Shown one piece after another: positions 25,570 to 35,600 of a stretch of 64,000 nt of DNA (position 1 is the stretch's first letter; every line of letters starts with the position of its first letter). This stretch comes from Paenibacillus contaminans (GTDB lineage: Bacteria; Bacillota; Bacilli; Paenibacillales; NBRC-103111): positions 1-64,000 of the forward strand of contig NZ_QMFB01000021.1 of the NCBI RefSeq assembly GCF_003285015.1, in the 5' to 3' direction. The notes beneath the pieces are model-generated. The model was not told the DNA's origin. It saw only the letters and a program-made list of their open reading frames with translations, and did not search any database. Made by a program: the position numbers and the translations under genes.

Positions 25570-25739
25570 GCCATATCTCTCCTTGCATCATATGTTATTT
25601 TCAAAGAACCGTACTCGTAAAGCCAGGGACAAAGTTTTCTCAACATCCTAGATAGAACACGCCGCTGAATGTCCGATTTCCCGGTAAACGCGCTCTTCCT
25701 TCTGAAAGGGTGGCGAGACCGTTTAAACTTGGCGGCTTG

Positions 25740-27083
25740 TCAAGCCCGCCGGTGCAGCGCCTGAGCCACTTGCCCGACGATGATATCTTCTATTTCCGGA
25801 ACGAAAGGACCGCGGAGCCCGAAGAAAAAATTGCATTCCGCTTCGTAGCCGCCTTCGCCGATCATTTTACGGGTTGGTACATAGCTGAATACACCGTTTG
25901 TGTAGCCGATCACGATCATTTTGCCATTGCCGAATATTCGTTTCAGCAGCAGGGAGTATTCCGTCGACACCTCTCCCTCCATGGCGATCAGGGAAGTCTC
26001 TTCATCCAGCTGCCACACGGAAATATAGAACGGCACCCGCTCCTTGATCGTACCGTTCGCCATAGCGTCGATCGTCCGCAAAGCCGCGTTGCGGTAAAAA
26101 TCATTGTACTTCGGATCTTCGACCATCCGTTCGTAGAAGGAAGCTTGTGTCTGCTCCGTATAAAGCAAAGGATCGCGGAGCTCCGTCCGGAAGCGGCAGT
26201 TCACTTTCGTAAACTCGCCTTGCTCCATGACCGTTATAACGTCCTTGGCCAAATAGGCGCCCGCCTTCCCCGTTCGAACGGCATCGCATGCGATGAACCG
26301 GTCCTCTTCCGCACTATGCAGCGGCTTCAGCTCGCCGGCGCAGCCCTGCAGGAACATGGCGATAGAACCGGGGTAAGCCTCCTCGAGTACGGCTGACGTC
26401 GTTCCGGCAAAATCGTTGGAGATCAAATAGTTATCCGAGCCCATCGCCGTCGTATGACAGCCGTAGCTGTAAATAATCCCCTTCAGGCTCCCCGCCGTGT
26501 CGGTCAGCTTTAATACGAACAAATCCTTGTCGATGTCCGCTTCGTAATAAGGCTGCCAGGATACCCCGCCTTCCGGCGTCGGGCGTCTCCGGCTCACCGC
26601 GAAATCCGACGTGCCGCGTGCGATTTGCAGCTCCCCGTCGCATAAGCTATCGAAGCAAGAGGAAACCGTACGCAGCAGCTCATCCCTAATGAAGGCAAAA
26701 TAAGCTTCGTCTTCCGCATAGTCCAGCTCCTGCTCGTTCTCCGCCCAATAGGACTGCCCCATACTGTACCCGCCCTTGCGCAGCTCGGGATCGACGCCTG
26801 TCAAATAAACGGAGTGGTGCGTATGGGAAAAATTGATCAGCACTTCATCGGGTGCGAATCCGAAGCGCTCCCGTAACGCCTCTTTAATGCCTGCGATAAA
26901 GCTGCGGTCGGAGCCCAGAGCGTCTATCGTTACGATCAGCAGCGTTTGGTTCGCTTGAAGCAGGGCGGCTTTCATATAAATCGGTTCGAGAACCCCTTCG
27001 CTTTTATGCGATCTGTCACCGAATCCATGCATAAATATAGGCTTGTCAGGCGTGATATCCACTTTTCCTAAACTGAACTTCAT
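25740..27083 (-). CDS. Neutral/alkaline ceramidase-fold protein (PF04734-like)
   Basis: The 447-aa protein begins at ATG 27083 (GGAG seven bases upstream; a longer start at 27143 lacks one). It matches the N-terminal domain of neutral ceramidases: opening GKVDITPDKPIFMHGFG, NFSHTHHSV (about residues 100-110), SYGCHTTAMG, and FLQGCAGELKP. The two His motifs are the expected zinc ligands. The nucleophilic Ser of true ceramidases, normally in a GDxSPN motif, is replaced in GCAGELKP. Proteins of this group without signal peptides are common beside sugar-utilisation genes and are probably esterases or amidases of unknown substrate rather than ceramidases. It follows the repeat-rich interval and is transcribed towards the LamG gene. 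Confidence 0.82.
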   Translation of the reverse strand: MKFSLGKVDITPDKPIFMHGFGDRSHKSEGVLEPIYMKAALLQANQTLLIVTIDALGSDRSFIAGIKEALRERFGFAPDEVLINFSHTHHSVYLTGVDPELRKGGYSMGQSYWAENEQELDYAEDEAYFAFIRDELLRTVSSCFDSLCDGELQIARGTSDFAVSRRRPTPEGGVSWQPYYEADIDKDLFVLKLTDTAGSLKGIIYSYGCHTTAMGSDNYLISNDFAGTTSAVLEEAYPGSIAMFLQGCAGELKPLHSAEEDRFIACDAVRTGKAGAYLAKDVITVMEQGEFTKVNCRFRTELRDPLLYTEQTQASFYERMVEDPKYNDFYRNAALRTIDAMANGTIKERVPFYISVWQLDEETSLIAMEGEVSTEYSLLLKRIFGNGKMIVIGYTNGVFSYVPTRKMIGEGGYEAECNFFFGLRGPFVPEIEDIIVGQVAQALHRRA

Positions 27084-27690
27084 GTTCGTTCTCCACTCCT
27101 CCGACACTATAAGTAATCGTTTATAAGCATCCTCTATGATCACTGTTCGAAAGCCGGGTCAACGAGATGTCCTGTCGTAAACAGCTCGATATGCCCGACA
27201 TGACGTTATCGTTATAATAATTGCGCTTGCATTGCGCTTAATGGCGTAGAAAAGCGCTTTCGAATATCGCGCTAGTCGTGACTGGATTTATGAATGACCG
27301 TTCCTCGAAGATAACCGTTATCAAAACCATGAACAGGAGCAGAAACCTGCATGCAATCGGGCATACGATGGTTGATGTTCGCTCATCCTAGTACCCCACC
27401 CTTCCGGTTATCGTATAAGGAAGAGGACCTGTGCATCCTTTTCTTCCTTACCCTTCAATGTAAAATAAGAGCTTGCAAAATGCATGCCAAAATTTAATAC
27501 GCTCCGGCCATTTTTTATAAAAATTTCAAGGCAAAACGCTGCCGGCGTCCTGTTACCGGCGTTTACCGTAGGTGTAGAGCCGCTTCTACGATATGCGTAA
27601 TAGCAAAAGACAAAAGACCTAAGACCGTCCTAAGGACCGTCCGGCTATTCCGTAGCTGCCCTCCGCATTCAACCATGCCGCCGGGCTGAC
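27084..27690. other. Intergenic stretch without identifiable gene
   Basis: This region separates the ceramidase-fold gene from the repeat copy at 27.7 kb. It is non-coding by inspection of both strands and holds several near-palindromes, for example GAAAAGCGCTTTCG at 27249 and CTAAGACCGTCCTAAGGACCGTC at about 27618. I see no clear promoter. Confidence 0.5.
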
Positions 27691-28020
27691 GCAAATTGTT
27701 GAAGAAACGGTTACGAAAGCAAACACGGAAATTTAATTGTTATGCATGGATTGTACGCGTAGTTGTGAAAACCTTATTGTTAATGAGGCTGTCCGCACTA
27801 TTCCACCGGTAATCTGCTCGTTCTGCCCGTTAGTGAGGCAAACGGCATTATTCATTTCGTTTGCCTCACTATTGGTTGCGTTTGCCTCATTAACTCGCTT
27901 AAACACGGGTTTTCGGCGAGAAATAGTAAGGCTGGCCTCACTGATAGTTCACTTTGCCTCATTATGCCTCCAAAACACATGGGCTTTCGGCGAGGATTAG
28001 TAACGAATGCCACTAGTAGT
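27690..28020 (-). repeat. Dispersed TGAGGCAAACG repeat, copy 2
   Basis: This is a reverse-orientation, diverged copy of the family at 1.7 and 61 kb. It contains GAAAACCTTATTGTTAATGAGGCTGTCCGCACTAT, then TTAGTGAGGCAAACGG, an inverted CGTTTGCCTCACTATT, and the AACACGGGTTTTCGGCGAGAAATAGTAAGG block, repeated once. The GAGGCAAACG/CGTTTGCCTC inverted repeat is preserved with a different loop. Confidence 0.82.
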
Positions 28021-28182
28021 TAACTTTCCCTTATTATTTTTCCGGAAAAAGGGCATCGGCGGTAAGGAGTAGGAGTTTGGGTAAAAGAATAATTTCGTTT
28101 GGCTCGCTAGCAATTACCTTTTCCTCAAGGCTTCACCAATTCGTGTGTTTCCCTATTCCATCTCGATTCGCACAAGCTATCG

Positions 28183-28213
28183 AAAAAAGGTGCCGACACT
28201 TTCGTCGGCACCC
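28183..28213 (-). terminator. Terminator after the SLH-domain protein gene
   Basis: On the reverse strand GGTGCCGAC and GTCGGCACC pair around GAAAGT, followed by TTTTTT. Confidence 0.9.
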
Positions 28214-28286
28214 GGCCTAACGCGCTGCTGCGGCATGGATTGCGTTTCCGCCCCCGCGCGACTTCCGGCGCGCGGGGCTCGGTCCG

Positions 28287-31200
28287 CTAACTGCGGGGGA
28301 TCGCAATCGTGCTCATTGGGGGCACAACTTCGTCGTCTCCCCCGGGCACCGCCCAGCGGACGCCGAGATAACGCTCCAGAAAATGTTTGACGCCCCGTTC
28401 GGTTCCCGTATCCGTCGGCCCGATGATCGTTATTTTATTGCCTGCCGCATCGATCACAAAACCGTCGTCCTGGAGCCCCTCCAACGCCTGATCGATCACC
28501 GGATAACCCGTAGGAACGGCGCCTCCGACATAAATCCGGACATAATCGTCATAGCTCTCCCCGCCGCCCGACAGCTCTTCTTCCGTTACGACCGGCAAAA
28601 CGGCGGCCGATGACTTGAGCACATACTCGGCGAACATTTCAGCCGCGCCGTTCGAGACGAGCTCGAACCCCGGATTGCCGATCGGCAGCTCGTCGCCGTT
28701 CGCGTTTTTCATGACGACATCGTCAAAATACATATTTCTGACGCCGACCGAATCGGAGAAAAGAACCGCGGACGCATACGCCGCATTGACGGGAGCCGCT
28801 CTCGTTATCGATATCGGGGCCCATTGTCCCTCTATCCCTCCCTCGACATAACCGCCGTCGATCAAGGTTCCCGCCTGGTCGTAATAGTAAATCAATAGTA
28901 GCGGCAAGCTGCCTGACTCGCTGTACGTCATCGCGCTGACCGTATAAGCTTCACCCCCGGTTATCGGGACGAGATTGCTTTCCAGCCCTTGCACTTGAGT
29001 GACGGAGGCGTCGTCGATGTGTACGCTGTGGCCGCCGCTGTAGCTTTTGGACGAGACGATCTTCATCTTGCCGGCTTCCATTTCCCTGATCGGATGAGTC
29101 AGTCTCCACCCCGGTATCCGATGATCCGCCGGCGTCGGAACGACGACGACCGCTTTGGCTAACCCGTCTTCCACGATGACAATTTGGCCTTTCACAAGGA
29201 ATGCCGCAGCTTCAACCGGCGGTCCGTTCTTGTAGCTCACCCCGTACACCACCGACTGATCCGACTCGCCCGCCGCAACGGCCGGAACCGTTAAGACCGC
29301 TATACGCGAATCCGGATTCCAGGAGTCGAGCGCTGCCGTTATTGCGGCGGGAGCTCCGGGCATAATCGCCTGCTCCACTTGGAAATCCCCGACCGTCGGC
29401 GCTTCGGAGCCTTCGGGCAGTTTAACCTGGATCGATCCGTTGACCGCCGTCACCCATATTTCCGGGTCGGTCTGATTGTCCTCCAGATGAATGACGTTAA
29501 AGTCCTCCGTTGCCCACGTATTTCCGCCGTACCAGCTCAAATAAAGGTTCTGCCCGTGGTAGTTCCTTAAGAAAAATCCCATCAAGGAGCCGGCAGTCTC
29601 AGGATCAATATTGATGCTTGCAAAAGGAATGACCTGAACGGTGTTCCAGCGGTCGCCATAAATACGGGAGCCGACCTTCCACTGCGTTTCCGGACTTCCC
29701 TGCCGGCCGGTCGGAGGATTGATCCCCATTTTAAAGCCGAATTTTACGTCGTTCATATTGCTGAAAAACCCTTTGTACATCGTGCTCGTATCGCCCAGGA
29801 ACGTTTCGACGGAATCCGGAGTCGGCCCATCCCACCAATTGCCGGAAACGGCATCGTTATATACCATGGCGCCTATATCGGAATCGAAGTTTTCGTATCC
29901 GACATACAGATTGGTGTCGTCCCATAGGAGACGCACTTTCGTTTCAACAGGAGGCTGTTGCTTATCCGGCGTCGTCAAAAATTGATTGAACGGCTTGGCG
30001 TGAACCCACGGCCCCTGATTGAAATCAAGAGATTGCAGGATGATCTCTTCGCCTGCGTTCGTTTTGACGGCATACGCCGGCTGCCTGATGACTCCCGGGA
30101 AATCGATCATAATTTGATCCAATTCCCCGCGTATGACGCCGTTCTCGTCTTCGTGAGCCTCCACATAGGCGAGGAGCGCGTTGATCAGAACCTGCTGAAC
30201 GCCATCCCACATTTGCGTGTATCTCATTTGGTTGTCTGCGATATACAACTTCCGCTTCGCCGCCATCTCGATGCTTTGCCTGAAATCGGCGACCATGGCG
30301 AGCGCAGACGTTTCGTCTGCAGGAACGGGTACAGCTTGCGTACGCGGATAGCTCAGTGCGGACGCCTCGTAAAACTCGAAGGTGCCCATCAAATATTCGG
30401 CGCGGGCCCGCTGTTCGTCCGTCTCCGCAAGGTCCACAACCTTTTGCATCAAGATGCGGCTTGCTTGCAGCTCTTCCTTCGTGATCATTTTCAAGTAATC
30501 ATGGGTGTAGATGTTCAAATAATTCGATCTGGGAACCGAATGCTTCCACATTAAATACCATTCGGATTCGAACACGCGCCGGGTCCAAAAATCCTCCCAA
30601 TGCTCGTAGTACTCCTGCAAAAACGGCGCTGAAGCCGATCCTACGGCAGTCGTATACCATTCGTTCGTCAGCTGCTCGACGTCCTGATCCGGATTCCACT
30701 GCAGCTTGGCCGAAATCCACAGCTTGGGGCCCTCGCCAAAGTTCGGCATCCACTCCGCCACATGGCCGATGACGCCGTTATCCTTGGCGTATCGATAGTT
30801 CTCGGCCATCTTGTGCAAATACATGCGCGGCAAGCTGTACGGCGAACCGAATAAATACTCGTAAAAACCGAAATTCGTCGCCGACTTTTTCCAGCGTACC
30901 ATATGCGCTTGCGCTTCCGCATCGATTTCCGGATCGAGCCACGATACCCGGTCGTCCGTAATGTAAGGAATGACATGCGAATTAAGCTTAAACGGCGTAC
31001 CGTCCGCATTCATCGGAGGATCGTAAACCTGGGCATACGCCAGCAATCCGAAATACTTGTCGGGATATTCCTCCAGAACGCCTTCGGCAATCCGGTTCAC
31101 CCACGGATAGTAAAGATCGGAGATGTTCAATAATCCAATCGAGTTGAGATGATCGGCTCCCGGGTAATTCGGATGGCTCGGATCGGATTCGCAATGCTTT

Positions 31201-34200
31201 CTGCTGTCCGTTACACCCAAGGAGAACGATGACGCTTGCGGATTTTGCTGAAAATACTGCTTGATGCGTGCAATAGCCGCCGCTGCCGTATCGTCGTTCA
31301 GACACGGATTCCATTCCCAAGTACCGGGTTCAGGCAAAACGCCGCCGGGATAATATTCGGGATGATCGCCGAAAACCGCCGGATCGAACAAATATTCCAG
31401 GTTATGATGGAACTGAATATTGTCATGCATGCGGTTAAAACGCAGCCAGTCGACATTGGAAGCCGGAGACTCCATCCAGAAAATATGACGGGATATCGTG
31501 GCAGGCTCTTCGCGAACCCGCTCTTGAGGCACGATAATCGTGCTGCGTTTCGGCACATGCTCCCCTTCATCTCCAGGCATTAACCAGCGGACGCCGAGGT
31601 AACGCTCCAAAAATTCATAAACGCCGAATTCCGTCCCTTGTGAAGTCGAGCCGATAATTCGGATCGCGCCGTCCTCCGTTCGAATGACAAAGCCGCCGGT
31701 ATTGATAGCAGCCAGTGCTTGATCGATGTCGGCATCTCCCGTCGGTGTGCTTCCTCCTACGTAGATGCGGATGAGATCGGGATCGATGCTTTCATCTTGC
31801 TGCAGCTGCTCCTCCGTTACGATCGGCAGCGTCGCCCCCGAGGCTTTTCGGACATACTCGACGAAAGTGTCGACTGCTATCCCCGCGTTATTTTCAAAAC
31901 CGGGATTTTGCACAGGAAGCTCTCCGCCGCTCGTTTCCTTAAACACAACATCGTCGAAATATACGCTCCTCTTGCCGGTCGAATCCGATTGAAGCACGAC
32001 TGCCGCATATTTCGCTTGGGCGGGAGCCGTACCCGTACAGGATAGCTCAGCCCACTCTCCCGTTTGATCGCCGATATCATAAGGGTAAAAATCGATCAGC
32101 GATCCGTTCTCGTCGTAAAAATAAATGAGAAGCGCCGGGTACGGATCGCCGGATTCCAAGTAATATTGCGCGGACGCCGTATAGCTGCTTCCGGGCGAAA
32201 CCTCGACGCGATTGCTTTCCACCGTGTAGTTCATCGCATCCTCGTCGTTGATGTGCAAACTATTGCCGCCGCTGTGCTTCTTCGTATCGACGACTCTAAC
32301 TTTGCCTTTCAGGAACGTGTTGTAATTATGCCAGCCCGGAATTTGATCGACCGGCAAATCCGGATTCGCCGGTGCGACGACGACCGCCTTGGCCTCCCCG
32401 TTCATGACGATCGGGATGCCGCCGGGTACGACGAATGCCGCCGCATCGACAGATGCCGCTCCTTTATAGCTGACCCGATATACGACCGACTGCGCGCTCT
32501 CGCTTGCATGAACGACAGGCACCGTTAAAACGGCCGTTTTCGCGTTTTCGTCCCATACAAGATGGGTCGGCGCTGCAGATGCCGGGGTGCCGTTACCAAT
32601 CAATTGCTGCACAGCAAAATCGCCGATCGCCGGCACATTATTCGGCACCTTATCGAATGTAACGCTAATCGACCCGTTTACCGCGTAGACCGCAGCTATT
32701 ACGGCAGAGGTTGACGGTTCATTACCGCCGTTGTTTCCGTTATTACCGCCGTTATTGCCGTTACTACCACCGTTGTTCCCATTGTTACCGCCGTTATTTC
32801 CGTTACTACCACCGTTGTTCCCATTATTGCCGCCGTTATTGCCGTTACTACCGCCATTGTTACCATTGTTGCCGCCGTTATTGCCGTTACTACCGCCGTT
32901 GTTCCCATTGTTGCCGCCGTTATTGCCACTGTTGCCGTTGCCTTGGGCGCCTGCTCCCGCCTCCAGCAATGGCCTCTTCTCGAAGGTCGTACCTCTTGCC
33001 TTCTCGCTGACGGCAGCCTTTTCGATTACTCCTTCCCCAATCACTTTAACGATCGCATCCAGAATCATCGAAACGACTCTTGCTTCTTTGCCGATTTGTA
33101 TGCTCGCGCCCGATGCGCTTTCAGCTACCGCCAGCTCCCCGATCATGCCTCTCTCGAGTAAAATCGAGATGCTCTCCGCGTCGACATACACTCGGTCAAA
33201 GGTACCGGTCATCGTTACCTTCGAGCCATCAGCCAATGCCTCGCTGAGCTTCACTAAGCGAAATCCCGCATCCGGATCCGCACCCGACTCCTCCAAAATG
33301 ACGGAGGATTTGACAACCGTTTCCGCAATGACCGTTTTGCCCGTTACCACGATACGCACCGTTCCTGCGGCTCTATCCACGATCACTTCAGCCAGCATGC
33401 CATTGTCTACATGGATGCTGTTCACCCCTCCGCCTTTAACGTTTGTCATCCCCCGAACGGTGACATTGCGTAGAAATACGTCGCCCTCCCCGATGCTTTC
33501 GGCCAAAAGCAGATTGCCTTCGATCTTCATATTCTGAAGAATGACATCCGAAGCACTGACAACGACATCGCCGTTGATCTGCCGAACACCTCCCGAAGGT
33601 CCGTATGTACCTGCACGGTCGAACGTGAATGCCGCTTTGGATGCCAAAGCCCGATCCAAAATAGCTACAGCCTCGGCGCGAGTCAGGAAGGCTTCCGGCT
33701 TAAAGCTTCCGTCCTCATAACCCTCCATGATTTGAGCTGCGGCAACCGCCGCAACCGCCACTTTGCTCCATTGAGCGATTTGCGCAGCATCTTTAAAGCC
33801 GTTCGCCGCGGTATCCTCCCCGCCAACTTCCAGACCCAGCAATCGAGCGATCATCATCGCGGCTTCTTGCCTGCTGATCTCCCTCTTCGCAGCGATTGTG
33901 CCGTCCGGATATCCCCCGGCATAACCGGCGTTAACCGCCTTCGCCAACTCTTCGTACTCCCAATCCGCAACGGTCAGATCGGAAAAATCGATTCGGCCCT
34001 TATTATGAAAGCCAAAGGAACGATTGATCAAAGCGACCGCTTCTCCCCGATTGACTGCGTGATCCGGTTTGAACGTACCGTCCGGATACCCTTCGATGTA
34101 ATCGTTTGCAATCCATGCCGAAAGCGGCTTCTCTGCCCAATGATCCTTAATATCGGCAAATGCCGCGGGAAGAGAAGCGGACGGTGCGATCTGATCCGAT

Positions 34201-34307
34201 GCTGCGCCATATGCCTTACCGACGGCGGAACCGAGTGAAGATAAGCAGAGACATAACATCATAAAGCACATCAAAAGCTTTTTGCCTCGCCTGCCAAATG
34301 ATTTCAT
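28287..34307 (-). CDS. SLH-anchored surface protein with DUF4838 (alpha-glucuronidase-like) domain
   Basis: The 2006-aa protein starts at ATG 34307 (GGAGGTGTACG upstream). In order: signal peptide to about residue 38; three SLH repeats (about 50-230) that bind cell-wall polymer; a beta-rich stretch; an Asn/Gly linker of five 14-residue units (about 460-530); a Big-like domain; a CBM-like sandwich; a GH-type zincin domain (ERYLGVRWLMPG); a large DUF4838 catalytic-like region; a family-9 CBM-like domain (about 1400-1600); then a second Big, CBM and zincin set ending at ERYLGVRWAVPG. The second set stops where the first continues into the catalytic region. It likely tethers a glycan-degrading activity to the cell surface. 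A cre-like site lies upstream. Confidence 0.88.
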   Translation of the reverse strand: MKSFGRRGKKLLMCFMMLCLCLSSLGSAVGKAYGAASDQIAPSASLPAAFADIKDHWAEKPLSAWIANDYIEGYPDGTFKPDHAVNRGEAVALINRSFGFHNKGRIDFSDLTVADWEYEELAKAVNAGYAGGYPDGTIAAKREISRQEAAMMIARLLGLEVGGEDTAANGFKDAAQIAQWSKVAVAAVAAAQIMEGYEDGSFKPEAFLTRAEAVAILDRALASKAAFTFDRAGTYGPSGGVRQINGDVVVSASDVILQNMKIEGNLLLAESIGEGDVFLRNVTVRGMTNVKGGGVNSIHVDNGMLAEVIVDRAAGTVRIVVTGKTVIAETVVKSSVILEESGADPDAGFRLVKLSEALADGSKVTMTGTFDRVYVDAESISILLERGMIGELAVAESASGASIQIGKEARVVSMILDAIVKVIGEGVIEKAAVSEKARGTTFEKRPLLEAGAGAQGNGNSGNNGGNNGNNGGSNGNNGGNNGNNGGSNGNNGGNNGNNGGSNGNNGGNNGNNGGSNGNNGGNNGNNGGNEPSTSAVIAAVYAVNGSISVTFDKVPNNVPAIGDFAVQQLIGNGTPASAAPTHLVWDENAKTAVLTVPVVHASESAQSVVYRVSYKGAASVDAAAFVVPGGIPIVMNGEAKAVVVAPANPDLPVDQIPGWHNYNTFLKGKVRVVDTKKHSGGNSLHINDEDAMNYTVESNRVEVSPGSSYTASAQYYLESGDPYPALLIYFYDENGSLIDFYPYDIGDQTGEWAELSCTGTAPAQAKYAAVVLQSDSTGKRSVYFDDVVFKETSGGELPVQNPGFENNAGIAVDTFVEYVRKASGATLPIVTEEQLQQDESIDPDLIRIYVGGSTPTGDADIDQALAAINTGGFVIRTEDGAIRIIGSTSQGTEFGVYEFLERYLGVRWLMPGDEGEHVPKRSTIIVPQERVREEPATISRHIFWMESPASNVDWLRFNRMHDNIQFHHNLEYLFDPAVFGDHPEYYPGGVLPEPGTWEWNPCLNDDTAAAAIARIKQYFQQNPQASSFSLGVTDSRKHCESDPSHPNYPGADHLNSIGLLNISDLYYPWVNRIAEGVLEEYPDKYFGLLAYAQVYDPPMNADGTPFKLNSHVIPYITDDRVSWLDPEIDAEAQAHMVRWKKSATNFGFYEYLFGSPYSLPRMYLHKMAENYRYAKDNGVIGHVAEWMPNFGEGPKLWISAKLQWNPDQDVEQLTNEWYTTAVGSASAPFLQEYYEHWEDFWTRRVFESEWYLMWKHSVPRSNYLNIYTHDYLKMITKEELQASRILMQKVVDLAETDEQRARAEYLMGTFEFYEASALSYPRTQAVPVPADETSALAMVADFRQSIEMAAKRKLYIADNQMRYTQMWDGVQQVLINALLAYVEAHEDENGVIRGELDQIMIDFPGVIRQPAYAVKTNAGEEIILQSLDFNQGPWVHAKPFNQFLTTPDKQQPPVETKVRLLWDDTNLYVGYENFDSDIGAMVYNDAVSGNWWDGPTPDSVETFLGDTSTMYKGFFSNMNDVKFGFKMGINPPTGRQGSPETQWKVGSRIYGDRWNTVQVIPFASINIDPETAGSLMGFFLRNYHGQNLYLSWYGGNTWATEDFNVIHLEDNQTDPEIWVTAVNGSIQVKLPEGSEAPTVGDFQVEQAIMPGAPAAITAALDSWNPDSRIAVLTVPAVAAGESDQSVVYGVSYKNGPPVEAAAFLVKGQIVIVEDGLAKAVVVVPTPADHRIPGWRLTHPIREMEAGKMKIVSSKSYSGGHSVHIDDASVTQVQGLESNLVPITGGEAYTVSAMTYSESGSLPLLLIYYYDQAGTLIDGGYVEGGIEGQWAPISITRAAPVNAAYASAVLFSDSVGVRNMYFDDVVMKNANGDELPIGNPGFELVSNGAAEMFAEYVLKSSAAVLPVVTEEELSGGGESYDDYVRIYVGGAVPTGYPVIDQALEGLQDDGFVIDAAGNKITIIGPTDTGTERGVKHFLERYLGVRWAVPGGDDEVVPPMSTIAIPRS
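32721..32934 (-). repeat. 42-bp tandem repeat encoding an Asn/Gly linker
   Basis: About five copies of a 42-bp unit encode GNNGGNNGNNGGSN within the SLH protein gene. Copies differ mainly at third codon positions (GTT/ATT, CCG/CCA), so selection or mutation acts at the protein level. Copy number may vary between strains. Confidence 0.9.
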
Positions 34308-34459
34308 CGTACACCTCCTAAAAATTTGTGTTTGTTCGCATGACGGGAAGGTTTTCTTCCCCGTGTCTTGTATGATAAAATGAGCGCATCCGCGAAACAC
34401 GTCAAATCGAAGAACGGAACGGTCATTTTTTTAAAATATAAGAATTATTTGTTTCACCT

Positions 34460-34475
34460 ATCAAGCGCTTACATT
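34460..34475. promoter_or_regulatory. Candidate CcpA site (cre)
   Basis: Reverse-strand ATGTAAGCGCTTGAT matches the cre consensus WTGNAANCGNWNNCW with one mismatch. It lies about 155 bp upstream of the SLH-protein start and 100 bp before the divergent AraC gene. Catabolite repression is inferred. Confidence 0.45.
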
Positions 34476-34499
34476 TCATCGGTAAACGCTCCTGTCCTT

Positions 34500-34560
34500 A
34501 GCTCATGCTTACGAAGCGTTTTCTTCGAAAGCGTTTAGGACGGCGAAGCCGTTTATCCTT
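34500..34560 (-). repeat. Three-hairpin dispersed repeat, copy 2
   Basis: This inverted copy reads, on the reverse strand, AAGGATAAACGGCTTCGCCG, then TCCTAAACGC, TTTCGAAGAAAACGCTTCG and TAAGCATGAGC. It ends 16 bases before the start codon of the AraC gene and directly adjoins that gene's ribosome binding site. Confidence 0.85.
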
Positions 34561-34576
34561 GCAGGAGGTTCGAGCG

Positions 34577-35455
34577 ATGATCACCATCCCCGAGCACATG
34601 GATCTGTCGGAAAATCCGAAGCAGGGACCTCTGCCGTTTTATATCGGGATACACGAAATCATTTCCACTCCTTTGCACTTTCACGAACATATCGAGTTCT
34701 CCTTCATCATCGAAGGAAGCGGCACGGAATCCATCAACGGCAAAACGCATCGCCTCCGTCCCGGCGTGGCCTCCTTAACGCTGCCTAACCATATGCATGA
34801 AATATCTTGCGACGTTAACCATCAAGTGCGTAAATATTGCTGCATGTTCGATATCAATATTTTGCTGGACAGCTCTTACGATTCCGAATGGTGCGGCCTG
34901 CTTTATAAAATAGGCTCGCAGTACCCTTCACATGTCGAATTCTCAGCCGACGAAACCAAATGGATAAGCGAAATCCTCCACAAACTGCTGGTAGAAAGCA
35001 ACCGCGCCTCACTGCTTCCCGGCCGAAACAGCATTATTTGCTCCATGATCAAGGAGGCGCTGCTCCGATTCGTTCGCGCCGCAAGCTGCATCCCTTCCGC
35101 CGACATTTCCAGAGAGCCGGCAATGAAGCAGCCGTTCTGGCCCATCCTGCAATATATTCACGTTCATTACACCGACGCGGTCTCCCTCGAAAGTTTGTCA
35201 GAACGATTCGATGTAAGCGCTTCCTACATAAGCCGCATTTTCAAACAATATTTAGGCATAAGCTTCCTCACCTACTTGCATCAGCTGCGGATCGAGTCCG
35301 CATCCAACCTCCTGACGTCGACCAACATGTCGATTATCGACATCGCCGCCGAAACCGGGTTCGAATCGTACCGCACCTTCTCGCGCGTATTTCAAAATCT
35401 GAAGAAAGTTACGCCCAGCGAATACCGCAGCATGCATAAGAGCATTTCTCGCTAG
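34577..35455 (+). CDS. AraC-family transcriptional regulator with cupin sensor
   Basis: The 292-aa protein has an N-terminal cupin-like ligand domain (HFHEHIEFSFIIEGSG, TLPNHMHEISC) and a C-terminal pair of helix-turn-helix motifs (LESLSERFDVSASYISRIFKQ and IAAETGFESYRTFSRVFQN). The ATG at 34577 has GGAGGTTCGAGCG upstream; the frame extends to 34505, but those codons belong to the dispersed hairpin repeat. It is divergent from the SLH-protein gene and probably controls it, sharing a ~270-bp intergenic region with a cre-like site. Confidence 0.9.
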   Translation: MITIPEHMDLSENPKQGPLPFYIGIHEIISTPLHFHEHIEFSFIIEGSGTESINGKTHRLRPGVASLTLPNHMHEISCDVNHQVRKYCCMFDINILLDSSYDSEWCGLLYKIGSQYPSHVEFSADETKWISEILHKLLVESNRASLLPGRNSIICSMIKEALLRFVRAASCIPSADISREPAMKQPFWPILQYIHVHYTDAVSLESLSERFDVSASYISRIFKQYLGISFLTYLHQLRIESASNLLTSTNMSIIDIAAETGFESYRTFSRVFQNLKKVTPSEYRSMHKSISR

Positions 35456-35600
35456 TCCTGCCGCTAAAATTGTACAGAAAAAAAGCCAGGACTTACGGGA
35501 GGCATTGCGCTGAACGGGCAGGAAAGTTATATCCAAGACCCCTTTATTACGTTATCATGGTAACAAAGTAAAGTGATAACGTATGAAAGGATCGAGATGA

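Noticed and set aside
27249..27262. GAAAAGCGCTTTCG palindrome as a cre site upstream of the ceramidase-fold gene
   Set aside because: It misses the conserved T-G and final C-A of the cre consensus on either strand.
32721..32934. Regular repeat that could be mistaken for a CRISPR array
   Set aside because: Units are contiguous 42-bp coding repeats with no spacers and translate to an Asn/Gly linker.
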